From positions 186,001-250,000 of the forward strand of contig JAJSPD010000063.1 in assembly GCA_021307315.1 (NCBI GenBank): a stretch of DNA of 64,000 bases, read 5' to 3'. The translations under genes were made by a program, and so were the position numbers. Origin of the DNA: Bisporella sp. PMI_857. Lineage: Eukaryota; Ascomycota; Leotiomycetes; Helotiales; Helotiaceae. The notes beneath the pieces are model-generated. The model saw only the letters and a program-made list of their open reading frames with translations. It was not told where the DNA came from and did not search any database. Below, piece after piece: positions 10,223 through 19,970 of the stretch. How positions within the stretch are numbered: position 1 is the stretch's first letter; the number at the start of each line of letters is the position of its first letter.

Positions 10223-11440
10223 ATGAAAGTTTTAGTCCTGCATGGCTACACCCAGAGTGGTCCAGGCTTTCAAAAGACAATTAAAAAGTTAGAGTCACGT
10301 CTCGAAAGAGAATTCCGAGATGACTCAATATCATTCTATTTTCCAACTGGCCCAATCCCGCTGAGACCGAGCCAGATGATAGCCGCCAGTGCATCACACC
10401 AGGAAGCAGAAAACGCTCCATCAGCACAGCAAAACCCGTACGAGAAAGCTGACCCAGACAACATTGACTGTTACGCTTGGTTCAGATTGCACGATCATGA
10501 CGACCCCCCATTTGGATTTACCCTTAGTCTAGAGATGCTCGCGGAGGTTCTCAATATTCACGGGCCATTCGACGGAATTATTGGATTTTCACAAGGAGGC
10601 CTTATGGCTATTATGGTCGCCTCTCTGTTGGAAGGAGAGCTGCGCCAGGAGGCATTTGCGCAAGCGCAGAAAAAATCAGCTGATATCTTCCCGTTCCCCG
10701 ACTGTTACAAAAACATACAGCACCCACCGTTCAAGTTTGGGATAACCTATGGGGCATTGATGGGAGTTGGGGAAAAATACGCGCCATTCTATGATTGCCC
10801 ACGCATCCAAACACCTTTCTGTCAATTTTCTGGTCTTTGGGATCCAGTGGTGAGTATGGAAATGAAATTGGCTGTCGAGAGGGCACAAATAGGCGGTGGG
10901 AGATCGCTCCAGGTCACTCATCCGGGTGCCCACTCAGTCTGTACCCAGACGAAGTATCTCGATATTTTGGTCGACTTCATCAAAGGTGTACAAAATCATG
11001 CCATGCTTCCAACATCGATAGAGGGGAGCATCAGTAGCACGGTGGGAGAATTGTGCCTAACTTCGACGACGTTAAGCTCAGATGAGTCTCAGTCATCCAG
11101 GAATGCGAGCCGACCGAGGAGGAAAGGCTTGAGGAGGATGTCAAGAAATAAAGTTAAAATGGCGCGCTTCGCGCCACAAGTTGACGAGCCTCACCACCGA
11201 AGCCCTGATCCCGGCTCTAATTTAACAAGCATATATGCCTCTTCCACAGATGAGGAAGAAAACTTGATCGAGAAACAACAGCGGTTGAGCATTGCTCTAC
11301 AGAATGTCTTGACAGCATGGACACAGGAGAAGGAGTTCCACAGGTCTCTTTCATCGCAGGACCATATTCAAGAAATGGCTGAGAGAATTCTAAGAACGAT
11401 TATGCAAGACGGGTTACCTAACATCCGCGGAGTGACGTAA
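10223..11440 (+). CDS. FSH1-type serine hydrolase with C-terminal extension
   Basis: This intronless 405-residue alpha/beta hydrolase starts MKVLVLHGYTQSG, the typical FSH1 opening. The nucleophile elbow GFSQGG lies at about residues 121-126. The acid is likely the Asp in SGLWDPVVS (about 207) and the base the His in HPGAHSVC (about 236). FSH1 relatives in fungal clusters act as esterases or stand-alone thioesterases that release or proofread chains. Because the partner NRPS already ends in a reductase, an editing or hydrolytic side role is a reasonable inference. The core is about 260 residues; the last 145 or so form a Ser-rich then Arg/Lys-rich tail (RPRRKGLRRMSRNK) not expected in the family. 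It is convergent with the proteasome gene, 207 bp away. Confidence 0.88.
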   Translation: MKVLVLHGYTQSGPGFQKTIKKLESRLEREFRDDSISFYFPTGPIPLRPSQMIAASASHQEAENAPSAQQNPYEKADPDNIDCYAWFRLHDHDDPPFGFTLSLEMLAEVLNIHGPFDGIIGFSQGGLMAIMVASLLEGELRQEAFAQAQKKSADIFPFPDCYKNIQHPPFKFGITYGALMGVGEKYAPFYDCPRIQTPFCQFSGLWDPVVSMEMKLAVERAQIGGGRSLQVTHPGAHSVCTQTKYLDILVDFIKGVQNHAMLPTSIEGSISSTVGELCLTSTTLSSDESQSSRNASRPRRKGLRRMSRNKVKMARFAPQVDEPHHRSPDPGSNLTSIYASSTDEEENLIEKQQRLSIALQNVLTAWTQEKEFHRSLSSQDHIQEMAERILRTIMQDGLPNIRGVT

Positions 11441-11647
11441 GAAAGGCTTAGCGTGTCTTGAGCGCCATTCTGTTTTGTATATATATGATGTTACGAGATT
11501 TGAGATGTTGGGTACTTGTGAGAGATCATCAGAGCAAAGACATGAGGCATTTATGGAGTTTTCCTGTTGAGGACTGCCACCCATTTAAGAATGAATTTTG
11601 GTGCATTTCTCAAATATTTCAATGCCTTATATATAAACGCTAACTGT

Positions 11648-12456
11648 TTAATCCTTCTTTAATGGTACAATGGTCTCTTTTATTCCATCCTTCGATACTA
11701 GCAGCATCTGCAGCCCATCTCCAACCTCAATATGTCTCTCAGTTGCATTATTAAATGCATCTTTCACAAAATCAATCACTGTATCTTTAGAGAACACTTC
11801 CCGAGGCCGTTCTTGCAATTCGGCTCCGGCTAATGTGCTTGGAATATACTGATTATTGAGCTCGACCTGACTATCCAAGAATGGCATAATCAAATTCGCA
11901 GCAGCTCCAGCAACTCTACAAGCGCTTCTTTCGTAGCATCCTGCTGGGTCATAACTAAACACCGCTCCTTTCCCATCTTTGTCTAACCCGCCAAGAATAG
12001 CCTGCACTTGATATGGAAAGAATCGCTTCTGATATAGAAGCGTTGAAAGGCGATGTGCACAAGCTTCCACAGTAATCGGCTTTCCATGCTTAAACTTGTA
12101 CATATTGACCATAGCGTCAAGACGTTCTTTGAGATCCTTGCCATCGGCACCAAAGCCTACCACCGATAGAACTATCCGGTCGTCATCGCCAATGCGGAAC
12201 ACTTTTGGTTCTAGTCGGGAATTGATGGAATAGCCACTTGTGGAACGAGTATCGCCAGCAATAATCACAAAGTCCCCGCTGCTTATACCTAGGATTGTAC
12301 CTCCATTGTCGGTATATCTATAGAAAAGTGGTTAGATAGAGGCATTAAATATGTAAAAGATACTGACGGGTTGAACGAATGTTGTTTTTCGCTTGAGAAT
12401 GACTCCTGCGGAAGAGGCACCACCGAAGTTCCATAAGGGAGAAGTGAGTGGCTCAT
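11648..12456 (-). CDS. Proteasome 20S subunit beta-6 (Pre7/PSMB1-type), probable self-resistance paralog
   Basis: Two exons (12456-12368, 12317-11648) give a complete 252-residue protein. The splice joins SEKQHSFNP to YTDNGGTILGI, the conserved beta-6 start. Further hallmarks are AGDTRSTSGYSINSR, KRFFPYQV, GLDKDGKGAVFSYDP and ATERHIEVGDGLQ, all matching Pre7 rather than other beta subunits. Beta-6 is non-proteolytic but borders the beta-5 active site. The gene lies between the FSH hydrolase and the reductase-ending NRPS and shares a divergent promoter region with the latter. That is unusual for a housekeeping proteasome gene but is the arrangement seen with inpE in the A. nidulans fellutamide B cluster. 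The conserved DPVGSY loop reads DPAGCY here (residues 153-158). The ATG at 12456 is the first suitable start; the frame upstream has no ATG. A second, ordinary beta-6 gene should exist elsewhere. Confidence 0.93.
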
Positions 12457-13318
12457 ATCGGTAATGCGGCGGCGTTGCAAGCTTTGGAAAACCAGATTTA
12501 ATGTTACCAGATTCAATGGCAATAGAAGAATGTGTGAGGTGCGCCTACAGATTCTATGATGGGTATATTCGCAATGCTAGGCTGGAGGGCTGCGTAAGCA
12601 GAGCGATATGCCGGTTTATGGGGCCTCATAAGGCATCGAAGCATGAGTTTGTTCCTCCTTCCTAATTGGACCACCTAAATGGTAATTTTGTGTAACTTGT
12701 CCATAGTCTCTTCCTTCGGACTTTATCTTTAGCGTCTTCCTTCGCGTTGTTGCTTATGGCAGCTTATTGCATGGGAGCCCGGGTGTGGCGAGACAAGGTT
12801 GTAGGGGTAATCCCGAACCCTGTCTTAATACCTTACTTCCGACCATCCGTTGTAGTGCCAATCCCCCCCAAAAAATTAACTTGGTAATTGAGATTAAATA
12901 ACTCCATATATAGAGGTTAATAGGTGGGCTATATGGGGAGCCATTGAGATATATAGTATGAACATTTTAAGCTAACAGGCTTCATAATTATTTTACGTAG
13001 GCCCTCTTTTTTACAAAAGGCCAGGGGGGATAGATATTAAGCCACTTCCTATGTAGGGCATAACTCTGTTATAAGGTTGTCTGACTCCTTAGCTACCCTT
13101 AAAGGAGGTTGCCGCACTAAATATCTTTGCTGTAATAGACACAAGCCAGATATAAATAACATTTTTCTAATCGTTATTCGTTGTATGGGAGTTTTCACTC
13201 CAGTCTTAAGGCAGGAGAGTTGGCAACCAAAATCCTGATTGATTTTATGGGTGACTGTTGTCCCTGACACACTCTTTCACTTACCATTTTGGTCTTGATT
13301 ACCTTTTGAGATTCTCAA
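12457..13318. promoter_or_regulatory. Divergent promoter region shared by proteasome beta-6 and NRPS genes
   Basis: 862 bp separate the two start codons, which point away from each other. This arrangement would allow co-regulation of the synthetase with the candidate resistance subunit. The middle is AT-rich and contains a C tract near 12865. No coding sequence or clear regulator palindrome is visible. Confidence 0.5.
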
Positions 13319-16300
13319 ATGGTTCCGTCACGACAGTACTCACCACCGAGAAAGGCTATGGCGCCTCCAGAGAATACAGCTCTAGCTAACGCTATTGCTA
13401 ATTTTGCGCAACAATGCAATGTTCGCTCAAGCCAAATTGAAGATATATACCCTTGCACACCTTTACAGCATGGCATGTTTGTGCTTTCAGCCGCGTCGGA
13501 AGGAGCGTACATTGCTCAGCATGTTTTTAAGCTACAAGATAGCATCGACACAGAGTTGATGAAGAATGCTTGTAACATGGTGATTCAAAGAAATGCAATC
13601 TTCCGTACACGAATCGTTGCAGTGGAAACTCGGGCCCTGCAGGTAGTATTGAAAGATTGGCTGCCGGAATGGACTGAATTTGTTGATCTCCCAACTTATC
13701 TTACAACCGACAAACAAATAGCAATGGAATATGGAGATCCACTGTTACGCCTGGGTATCTCAAAGACTCATTTGGTCTGGACAGCTCATCACAGCATATA
13801 TGATGGCTATTCGATTGACCTCATGCTTGAGGATATTGCAGCAGCCTATACACAAAGGGCTTTACCTGTTCGCCCACCTTACAGGAACTTTGTCAAATAC
13901 CTCCAGCAGCAACATGAAAAGGCAAAATCCAAATCTTTCTGGGAATCTGTACTTTCAGCCAAAGAAGTTCCTCCGTTTCCCACCGTACATCCACCCTACC
14001 AGCCACGACCGAACGAAACTATCAAACACTATTCGCAATCAGTAATGACTGTCTCCAGCGAAGTGACTACCGCAACTCTCGTTCAGGCGGCATGGGCTCT
14101 CGTTTTGTCAAGCCATCTCAATTCTTCGACTGTTTCTTTTGGTACTACCATGAGTGGGCGGAATTCTGACATTATTGGCATTGAGAGCATTATGGGACCC
14201 ACCATTGCCACAGTTCCTGTATGTCTTGAGATTGACTATGGACAGTCCGCAGTACAGTATTTACGGGTTATGCAGAAACTCCTTACGGAGATGATTCCTC
14301 ATCTCCACCTTGGGCTCCAAAATATCAAGGAAATTGGCCCAGCGGCTGCAGAAGCTTGCGCATTTCAGAATTTACTAGTCGTTCACCCTGCCCAACAGGA
14401 CAATATCCAGCCTACTTATAGAAAATTATTCGTAGGCACGGAAGAAAAGATTGAAGCCGACTTCCTCGACTATTCTCTGACCGTACAGTGCTCTCTAGGC
14501 AATAATGGGATACTGAAAGCCGCTGCCTCGTTCGACAGCACTGTTATCGATGCGCCACGGGTGCAGCGACTTCTCTTCCAGCTTGAGCATGTTGTTCGTC
14601 AACTAGGATCAAGTGACACAAGGAGAAAGTTGAACGAGATTGATCTCTTAAGCCCCAGTGACATCAATCAGATTCAAGCATGGAATGGAAAACCCCCAAA
14701 ACCTTTTGGACTCCCTCTAGATATGATCAACAAACACTTTTTGGATCAACCTGAAGCCATAGCGATCTGTGCCGGTGACGGAGAAATAACTTATTCAAAA
14801 TTAGACGCGCTGTCTTCGCAGCTGGCTAGCTATTTGGTCTCCGAGCATGGAATCGGCCCTGAATCCATTGTGCCAGTGTGTTATGAGAGGTCTCTCTGGA
14901 TGGTTGTTGCCGTTATCGCTACGATGAAAACGGGTGCGGCGTTCACATTGCTTGACCCCAGCTACCCTGTGCAGCGCCTGGAGAAAATTATTGAACTCAC
15001 GGACGCAAAGGTCGTTCTAGTATCCAGAGCATGTCGTGGCATGTTCAATGGGGCCTTGACTAAGTTTGTGGAATTCAAAGAAACAGTCCTGGAATCAAGT
15101 AATTCTGTAGATTCCGCATCCACCTCAACGACTATAGGTAGCCCGTTATGCATAAAAGAGCCATCTATCGACAATGCAATGTATGTAGTTTTTACGTCTG
15201 GCTCGACCGGCCAGCCAAAAGGTGTTGTGATTACTTTCGGATCCTACTTCGCAGGAGCTATGGCTCACATACCTGTTTATGATCTTGGGCCACAGTCACG
15301 GGTTCTAGCATTTGCATCACCAGCATTTGATCTCTGTCTCCAAGAGATTGTGTCGACGTTGATGGCTGGTGGCTGTCTCTGCGTTCCCACCGAGGATGAT
15401 CGTTTTGGAGATATCGCCAGCGTCATTCAGTCAATGAATGTTAATATGGCTTCATTCACGCCTTCATTCGCCAGACAGATCTCTCCCGATAGCGTACCCT
15501 CTCTGAAAAAAATGATATTTGTCGGTGAAGCACTTCCCAAAGATCAAAGAGATACATGGGCAGACAAACTGTGGCTCATGAACAGTTATGGGCCATCTGA
15601 GTGCTCAGTCATCAGTACAATTAACCCACGCGTGACGAAGTCTACCTACCCTACAAACATTGGACCACTTCTCACGGGATCTGCATGGATAGTTCGTCCT
15701 GATGATGAATCCAGACTTGTGCCAATAGGAGCCACTGGGGAGTTGCTTATCGAAGGTCCACTTTTGGGTCGAGGCTATCTCAACGATCCTGCGAAGACCG
15801 CTGCCAGTTTTATCGAGACTTCGCTTCTCGGTGTTGATTCGGGAAATGGAACGCGGCGGTTGTATAAGACTGGTGATCTGGTTCGGTATGATCCCACGGA
15901 CGGCAGCATTATTTACGAGGGCCGGAAAGACATGCAAGTCAAGATCCGCGGTCAACGCGTAGAGATTGGCGAGATTGAACATCACCTTGGAAAGACCTTT
16001 CCCAAGGCATCTGGAGCGGCAGTGGAGCTATTGAAGCATGCTAATAATACTGTAGCAGAGCTCGTTGCTTTCATTTTCTGCGATGGAATGTGGGATGAAG
16101 CATCCGAGCATAAGCCTCACCAACTGTTACCGTTACTCGCCGACTCAAATATCAACAACATGGCGGATATCAAGTCACATCTCGCTAACGTCTTGCCCCG
16201 CCACATGGTTCCTAGTCGATTTCACTTGGTGCCAAAACGTCCTATGCAACCAGCGGGCAAACTAGATCGGAAGAAGTTGCGACAAGAGCTTCTTGAGCCT

Positions 16301-17902
16301 ACTGGTTATCATTTTGAGCTGGAAAGATCTGATATCGAGATATCGCTCCTCAGCCAAGATAACGAGATAGCTTTACGGCTCAGCGAGAAGATTGTTAAAT
16401 TAGTGACAGTGAAGGATACAGATGGAGCTATTGAGCTTTCCGGGAGGGATTTGACACTGTCCACACTGGGTTTAGACTCCATCCAGCTCATCAGCCTACT
16501 CACTTACATCAGGAAAGAGTACGATGTCAAGTTGTCGATTGCAATTTTATATAATAACAATCTCACTATTTCAGGGTTGGCCAAAATCATTGACGACTAT
16601 CAGTCTGACGTAGTACCACAGCATAGCGAACAGACGATCGACCTTTCCAAACAAATCCAAGATTTATACGACAGTTTCCTAGCTGCACCATTAATACAAA
16701 ATGAACTCGCGTCAAAGACCATCTTCCTCACCGGGGCGACCGGCTACTTGGGCTCGCAGATATTACGCCAGCTGCTTACTGACACACTGATAAAGAAGGT
16801 CATTGTACACGTGCGAGCGGCCACCTCTGAGGAAGCTCTTGATCGCGTGGTCCACGCTGCGTCGCTTGGAAAATGGTGGTCAGCGGCGTACCTTTCTCGG
16901 ATTGAATGTTGGCCGGGAGATTTACGAGCTCATAATCTTGGCCTCCTACCAAATCAATGGAGCCAGTTAACTGGAAATTGCTATCCCGGTGAACAGATAA
17001 ACCATATCATACATAACGGAGCAACGGTCCAGTGGCAGGCGCCATATTCTGCGCTCAAGGCAGCCAACGTCGACTCGACATTGGCATTACTATCTGCTGT
17101 TCGTCAGTGGCCTAGCCCCGGTAGTTTTACATACGTCTCCGGAGGATTGAAACGAACTCCAGACATGGATTTGGATTCGTTTGCCGCCAGTCTGCAAGCT
17201 TCAAATGGGTACAATCAGACCAAGTTTGTTTCCGAACAACTTACCGCGAGGTTTGCTACTGGTAATCCAAAGCACAACGTCTCGATAGTTCGACCAGGTT
17301 TAATCATCGGCACGGAGGTTGAGGGCATCCCAAATACAGATGACTTCTTATGGAGACTAGTCCAGGTATGCGTCAGCATTGGTGGCTACCCGGCAGAGAA
17401 GCAAGATTACTGGCTATCTGTTACTAGTGTTGAAGAGGTTGCAACATCTATCATCGATTCAACTCTTAGCCCTGGCCAGCAAACTTCGAAGGTCTGGGAT
17501 ATCGATACGGGCCTAGTCGTGGGTGAATTTTGGGCCATCGTTGGGGAGGAGCTGGGTGGAAGATTGAAACCTATGAACGGCAAAGAATGGATTATCGCTG
17601 TCAAAAGCTTTCTCGAAAATGCGGGAGAGAATCATGCTTTCCAGCCGCTAATGGCTATGTTCCAAGAACCTACTTTCAGTCTAGGGAGTCCCGCGTCAGT
17701 ATCAGCCAAAAGCGATCCCAGCACCTTCCCAGCTCTCCGGAAGAATCTGCGGACATTGCTGAGTACTGGCTACCTCTGGGTCGAGGAACAAAGCAAGGAT
17801 TCTCGATTTCCCCGTGGTCTCGTGCCAGAATCTGGTACTTTGTTTAGTAGGTCTAGTATGATGAAAGCAGGACACGGCCTGCTTACAAAGGTGGTAGGCT
17901 GA
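13319..17902 (+). CDS. Nonribosomal peptide synthetase, single module C-A-T-R with terminal reductase
   Basis: One uninterrupted 1527-residue frame. After a short leader comes a condensation domain (SQIEDIYPCTPLQHGMF near residue 40; HHSIYDGYS near 156), then an adenylation domain (FTSGSTGQPKG near 625; NSYGPSECS near 755; YKTGD near 848; QVKIRGQRVEIGEIE near 872), a thiolation domain (LGLDSIQL near 1049) and a thioester reductase (GATGYLGS near 1138; YNQTK active-site motif near 1297). The R domain would release the finished chain as an aldehyde, or an alcohol after a second reduction, using NAD(P)H. The leader plus C domain looks like the continuation of the T-C linker at the end of the other NRPS, so the two probably work in series. 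Specificity residues by eye are D-L-Q-S-I-V-S-V-I; I do not assign a substrate. Confidence 0.95.
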   Translation: MVPSRQYSPPRKAMAPPENTALANAIANFAQQCNVRSSQIEDIYPCTPLQHGMFVLSAASEGAYIAQHVFKLQDSIDTELMKNACNMVIQRNAIFRTRIVAVETRALQVVLKDWLPEWTEFVDLPTYLTTDKQIAMEYGDPLLRLGISKTHLVWTAHHSIYDGYSIDLMLEDIAAAYTQRALPVRPPYRNFVKYLQQQHEKAKSKSFWESVLSAKEVPPFPTVHPPYQPRPNETIKHYSQSVMTVSSEVTTATLVQAAWALVLSSHLNSSTVSFGTTMSGRNSDIIGIESIMGPTIATVPVCLEIDYGQSAVQYLRVMQKLLTEMIPHLHLGLQNIKEIGPAAAEACAFQNLLVVHPAQQDNIQPTYRKLFVGTEEKIEADFLDYSLTVQCSLGNNGILKAAASFDSTVIDAPRVQRLLFQLEHVVRQLGSSDTRRKLNEIDLLSPSDINQIQAWNGKPPKPFGLPLDMINKHFLDQPEAIAICAGDGEITYSKLDALSSQLASYLVSEHGIGPESIVPVCYERSLWMVVAVIATMKTGAAFTLLDPSYPVQRLEKIIELTDAKVVLVSRACRGMFNGALTKFVEFKETVLESSNSVDSASTSTTIGSPLCIKEPSIDNAMYVVFTSGSTGQPKGVVITFGSYFAGAMAHIPVYDLGPQSRVLAFASPAFDLCLQEIVSTLMAGGCLCVPTEDDRFGDIASVIQSMNVNMASFTPSFARQISPDSVPSLKKMIFVGEALPKDQRDTWADKLWLMNSYGPSECSVISTINPRVTKSTYPTNIGPLLTGSAWIVRPDDESRLVPIGATGELLIEGPLLGRGYLNDPAKTAASFIETSLLGVDSGNGTRRLYKTGDLVRYDPTDGSIIYEGRKDMQVKIRGQRVEIGEIEHHLGKTFPKASGAAVELLKHANNTVAELVAFIFCDGMWDEASEHKPHQLLPLLADSNINNMADIKSHLANVLPRHMVPSRFHLVPKRPMQPAGKLDRKKLRQELLEPTGYHFELERSDIEISLLSQDNEIALRLSEKIVKLVTVKDTDGAIELSGRDLTLSTLGLDSIQLISLLTYIRKEYDVKLSIAILYNNNLTISGLAKIIDDYQSDVVPQHSEQTIDLSKQIQDLYDSFLAAPLIQNELASKTIFLTGATGYLGSQILRQLLTDTLIKKVIVHVRAATSEEALDRVVHAASLGKWWSAAYLSRIECWPGDLRAHNLGLLPNQWSQLTGNCYPGEQINHIIHNGATVQWQAPYSALKAANVDSTLALLSAVRQWPSPGSFTYVSGGLKRTPDMDLDSFAASLQASNGYNQTKFVSEQLTARFATGNPKHNVSIVRPGLIIGTEVEGIPNTDDFLWRLVQVCVSIGGYPAEKQDYWLSVTSVEEVATSIIDSTLSPGQQTSKVWDIDTGLVVGEFWAIVGEELGGRLKPMNGKEWIIAVKSFLENAGENHAFQPLMAMFQEPTFSLGSPASVSAKSDPSTFPALRKNLRTLLSTGYLWVEEQSKDSRFPRGLVPESGTLFSRSSMMKAGHGLLTKVVG

Positions 17903-18719
17903 AGAAAGTATCAACCAATTTCTGTATGGTCGATACAATTCTCAAAGGAAGCAGAAACATATATAACTTGCATATATAAACTCGTAACATAATGATTGCT
18001 ACTACCAAACGTAATTTCAATGATCTGCTCTGCTTACTTCACGGTCGTAAACCTGACCACAACGTTTTTACCGTATAGCCATTCTTCACTATTGCTCGGC
18101 TAAGCGCATATACTACGTCTCTTCCGCCTTTCTGATGTGTCTATCTGCGCCGCCGTAATCAAAAAAGGGTGGATGTAGTGTCCGATTCCTATTGTGGCTT
18201 ATTTGCTCTGCACACTGGAATATTCTTTCTGCGTTTAGCGTCCCTGACACGCCTACGCAACGAAAGCCTCTGTGCCTGTGACTGCTGCGAGTTGCAGAAT
18301 TATTTCAAAGGTAGCAAGCGCGACTTTGTCGTCTCAAAGACTCCTACCTTCTTGGGAAAGATTGTCCAATGGAGGCCGAATTGCCTTCCGGTTTGCGTTA
18401 GACGATGCATCAGGCAGAATTTAAAGCGTGCTATCAGATTTGTGGTCTTAAGGCTCCGAATATTGCTTGCTGCATAGCCTGTGGTGCACCCTATAACTCC
18501 CAATCACCTGGATCCAAAAATCTCACATTGTTTAGTCCTGGTATCGCTAAATGATTGAGATTCTGTTTCTGTGTTTCTGTCAAATGACCTGGTGCGCTGT
18601 ACAGTGATGCTATTATATGTTCATGCACGCTTGCTTCGCGGTCAACAAATTTGATAGTAGCATTGCATTCGCCTTAGCGGTGGATAATTCAGTGGTACAA
18701 TATTCAGTCATCGATGTCG
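17903..18719. other. Intergenic region after the NRPS gene
   Basis: No gene is recognised. Short ORFs around 18170-18500 lack known motifs on either strand. The region marks the right edge of the peptide cluster. Confidence 0.5.
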
Positions 18720-19970
18720 AAACCATGCGTGCTGCAGTACGTCATTGATAGATGATGTTTCGTCCAGTTCCAAAGTCAGCGTTCTTTTCAGTATGTCTTT
18801 CAGTGGCTTTCTGTCAATGGTCTCATCTTCTAAGTCGTCTACCATTTCGTCAAGTTTCCCTGGTCCATCACTTCAATCTGCAGCGTCTCCTCGAGTGATG
18901 CCCAGGCCTGTATCAGCTTTCTCTCAAACCCAACCGCCAATCTTCTGACGGCTTGCCAAGTAATTCAATAATCTCCAGGAGTACCATCTACAAGGAGTTC
19001 GAGTCATCTTGGAAGAGCTAGTTACTAGATATCAGCTGAAAGATCCAAACTCTCGCTAAGTAATGTTTCAGGCGCTGTATTCCAGGTGGCGTACCTGCTC
19101 AACTCGGCGTTACCTCGACATTTAATGATTTGAAACTACGACCAAAATCCGCAATTAAAACGGATCCGCCGTACTTCCAGGGAAACTAAACTTTGCTGGA
19201 TGAACAACCGCTTCCGGTGCGTGCTCCGTAATGAGTTTCCCGTCCACGCTCATGATGAGCGTCGAAACATGGCTATCAAAGAAGGCCAGCAAGTCCTCGT
19301 TATTCTTGAGATAGCTATCCTGTAATCGGAGGCAAATATTCGATATATGAAGGCCTGAGCGCACTAGCGCAACGCACTCATGTTAATATTAGCAAAGGCA
19401 CTAGCCACCATGTCCAACACTAGCCTGATTTAGGCACGCAACGCCTTCAACAGTCTCCCGAATCACTTTGTTTCTAACATGCGCGAGGAGACAATTGCCA
19501 TCCTGATCTTTCATATTATAGAAGAGATTTGAGCCTGCGGCAGAATCACAACATCATGTATCCCATTTAGCCTCTCGATCTTGCAGAATTGCTCCAGTAA
19601 ACCAAGAAGACGGCGGCCCTGATGCGCAGCCAAGGTTCCTGCAAGTTTTGCTTCTACACCCACAAAACTACCATCACCCGTAACACTTTGAGAGCAACGA
19701 GGCGGTTTTGCGAGCTATCCATTGCCAGCCAAACAGATGGGCAAGCCCTGTAGCCAAGCTTATCAAGGATCCTGAGCCGGTTTTGTGAAAGGCGTCCCCT
19801 ATCCGGATAGGATGACATCTGCTCAGTACAAAGAACAACATCTTCGACGCCCAGGATTTCATAATGGATGACGGGAGATTCGGGTCCTTTTGAAAAAAAA
19901 AAACACCACGCTGTTAGTATCGTATTCGCGCGGAGATGCGATATCGATGCAACGTGTCTATCCAACAAAC
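18720..19970 (-). pseudogene. Decayed protein kinase gene (SRPK-like)
   Basis: Kinase motifs appear in the right order on the minus strand but in broken frames. A glycine-loop/VAVK-like segment (LDKLGYRACPSVWLA then RLVALKVL) lies near 19680-19790. A segment resembling GRRLLGLLEQF lies near 19600, a catalytic-loop-like GLHISNICLRLQ near 19330, IADFGRSF (DFG) near 19120, and an APETLL segment followed by SADI near 19040-19060. A C-lobe end (LKDILKRTLTLE...LQHAW) lies near 18740-18800. Stop codons and frame changes interrupt it; the codon after SADI is TAG where the family has Trp, consistent with G-to-A (RIP-type) change. The order and spacing match fungal SR-protein-kinase-like genes. No functional product is expected. 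Confidence 0.75.

Noticed and set aside
1..17902. Ergot-alkaloid-type lysergyl peptide synthetases (a C-A-T-R enzyme resembles LpsC)
   Set aside because: No other ergot pathway gene is present, and the acyl ligase plus proteasome subunit fit a proteasome-inhibitor cluster better.
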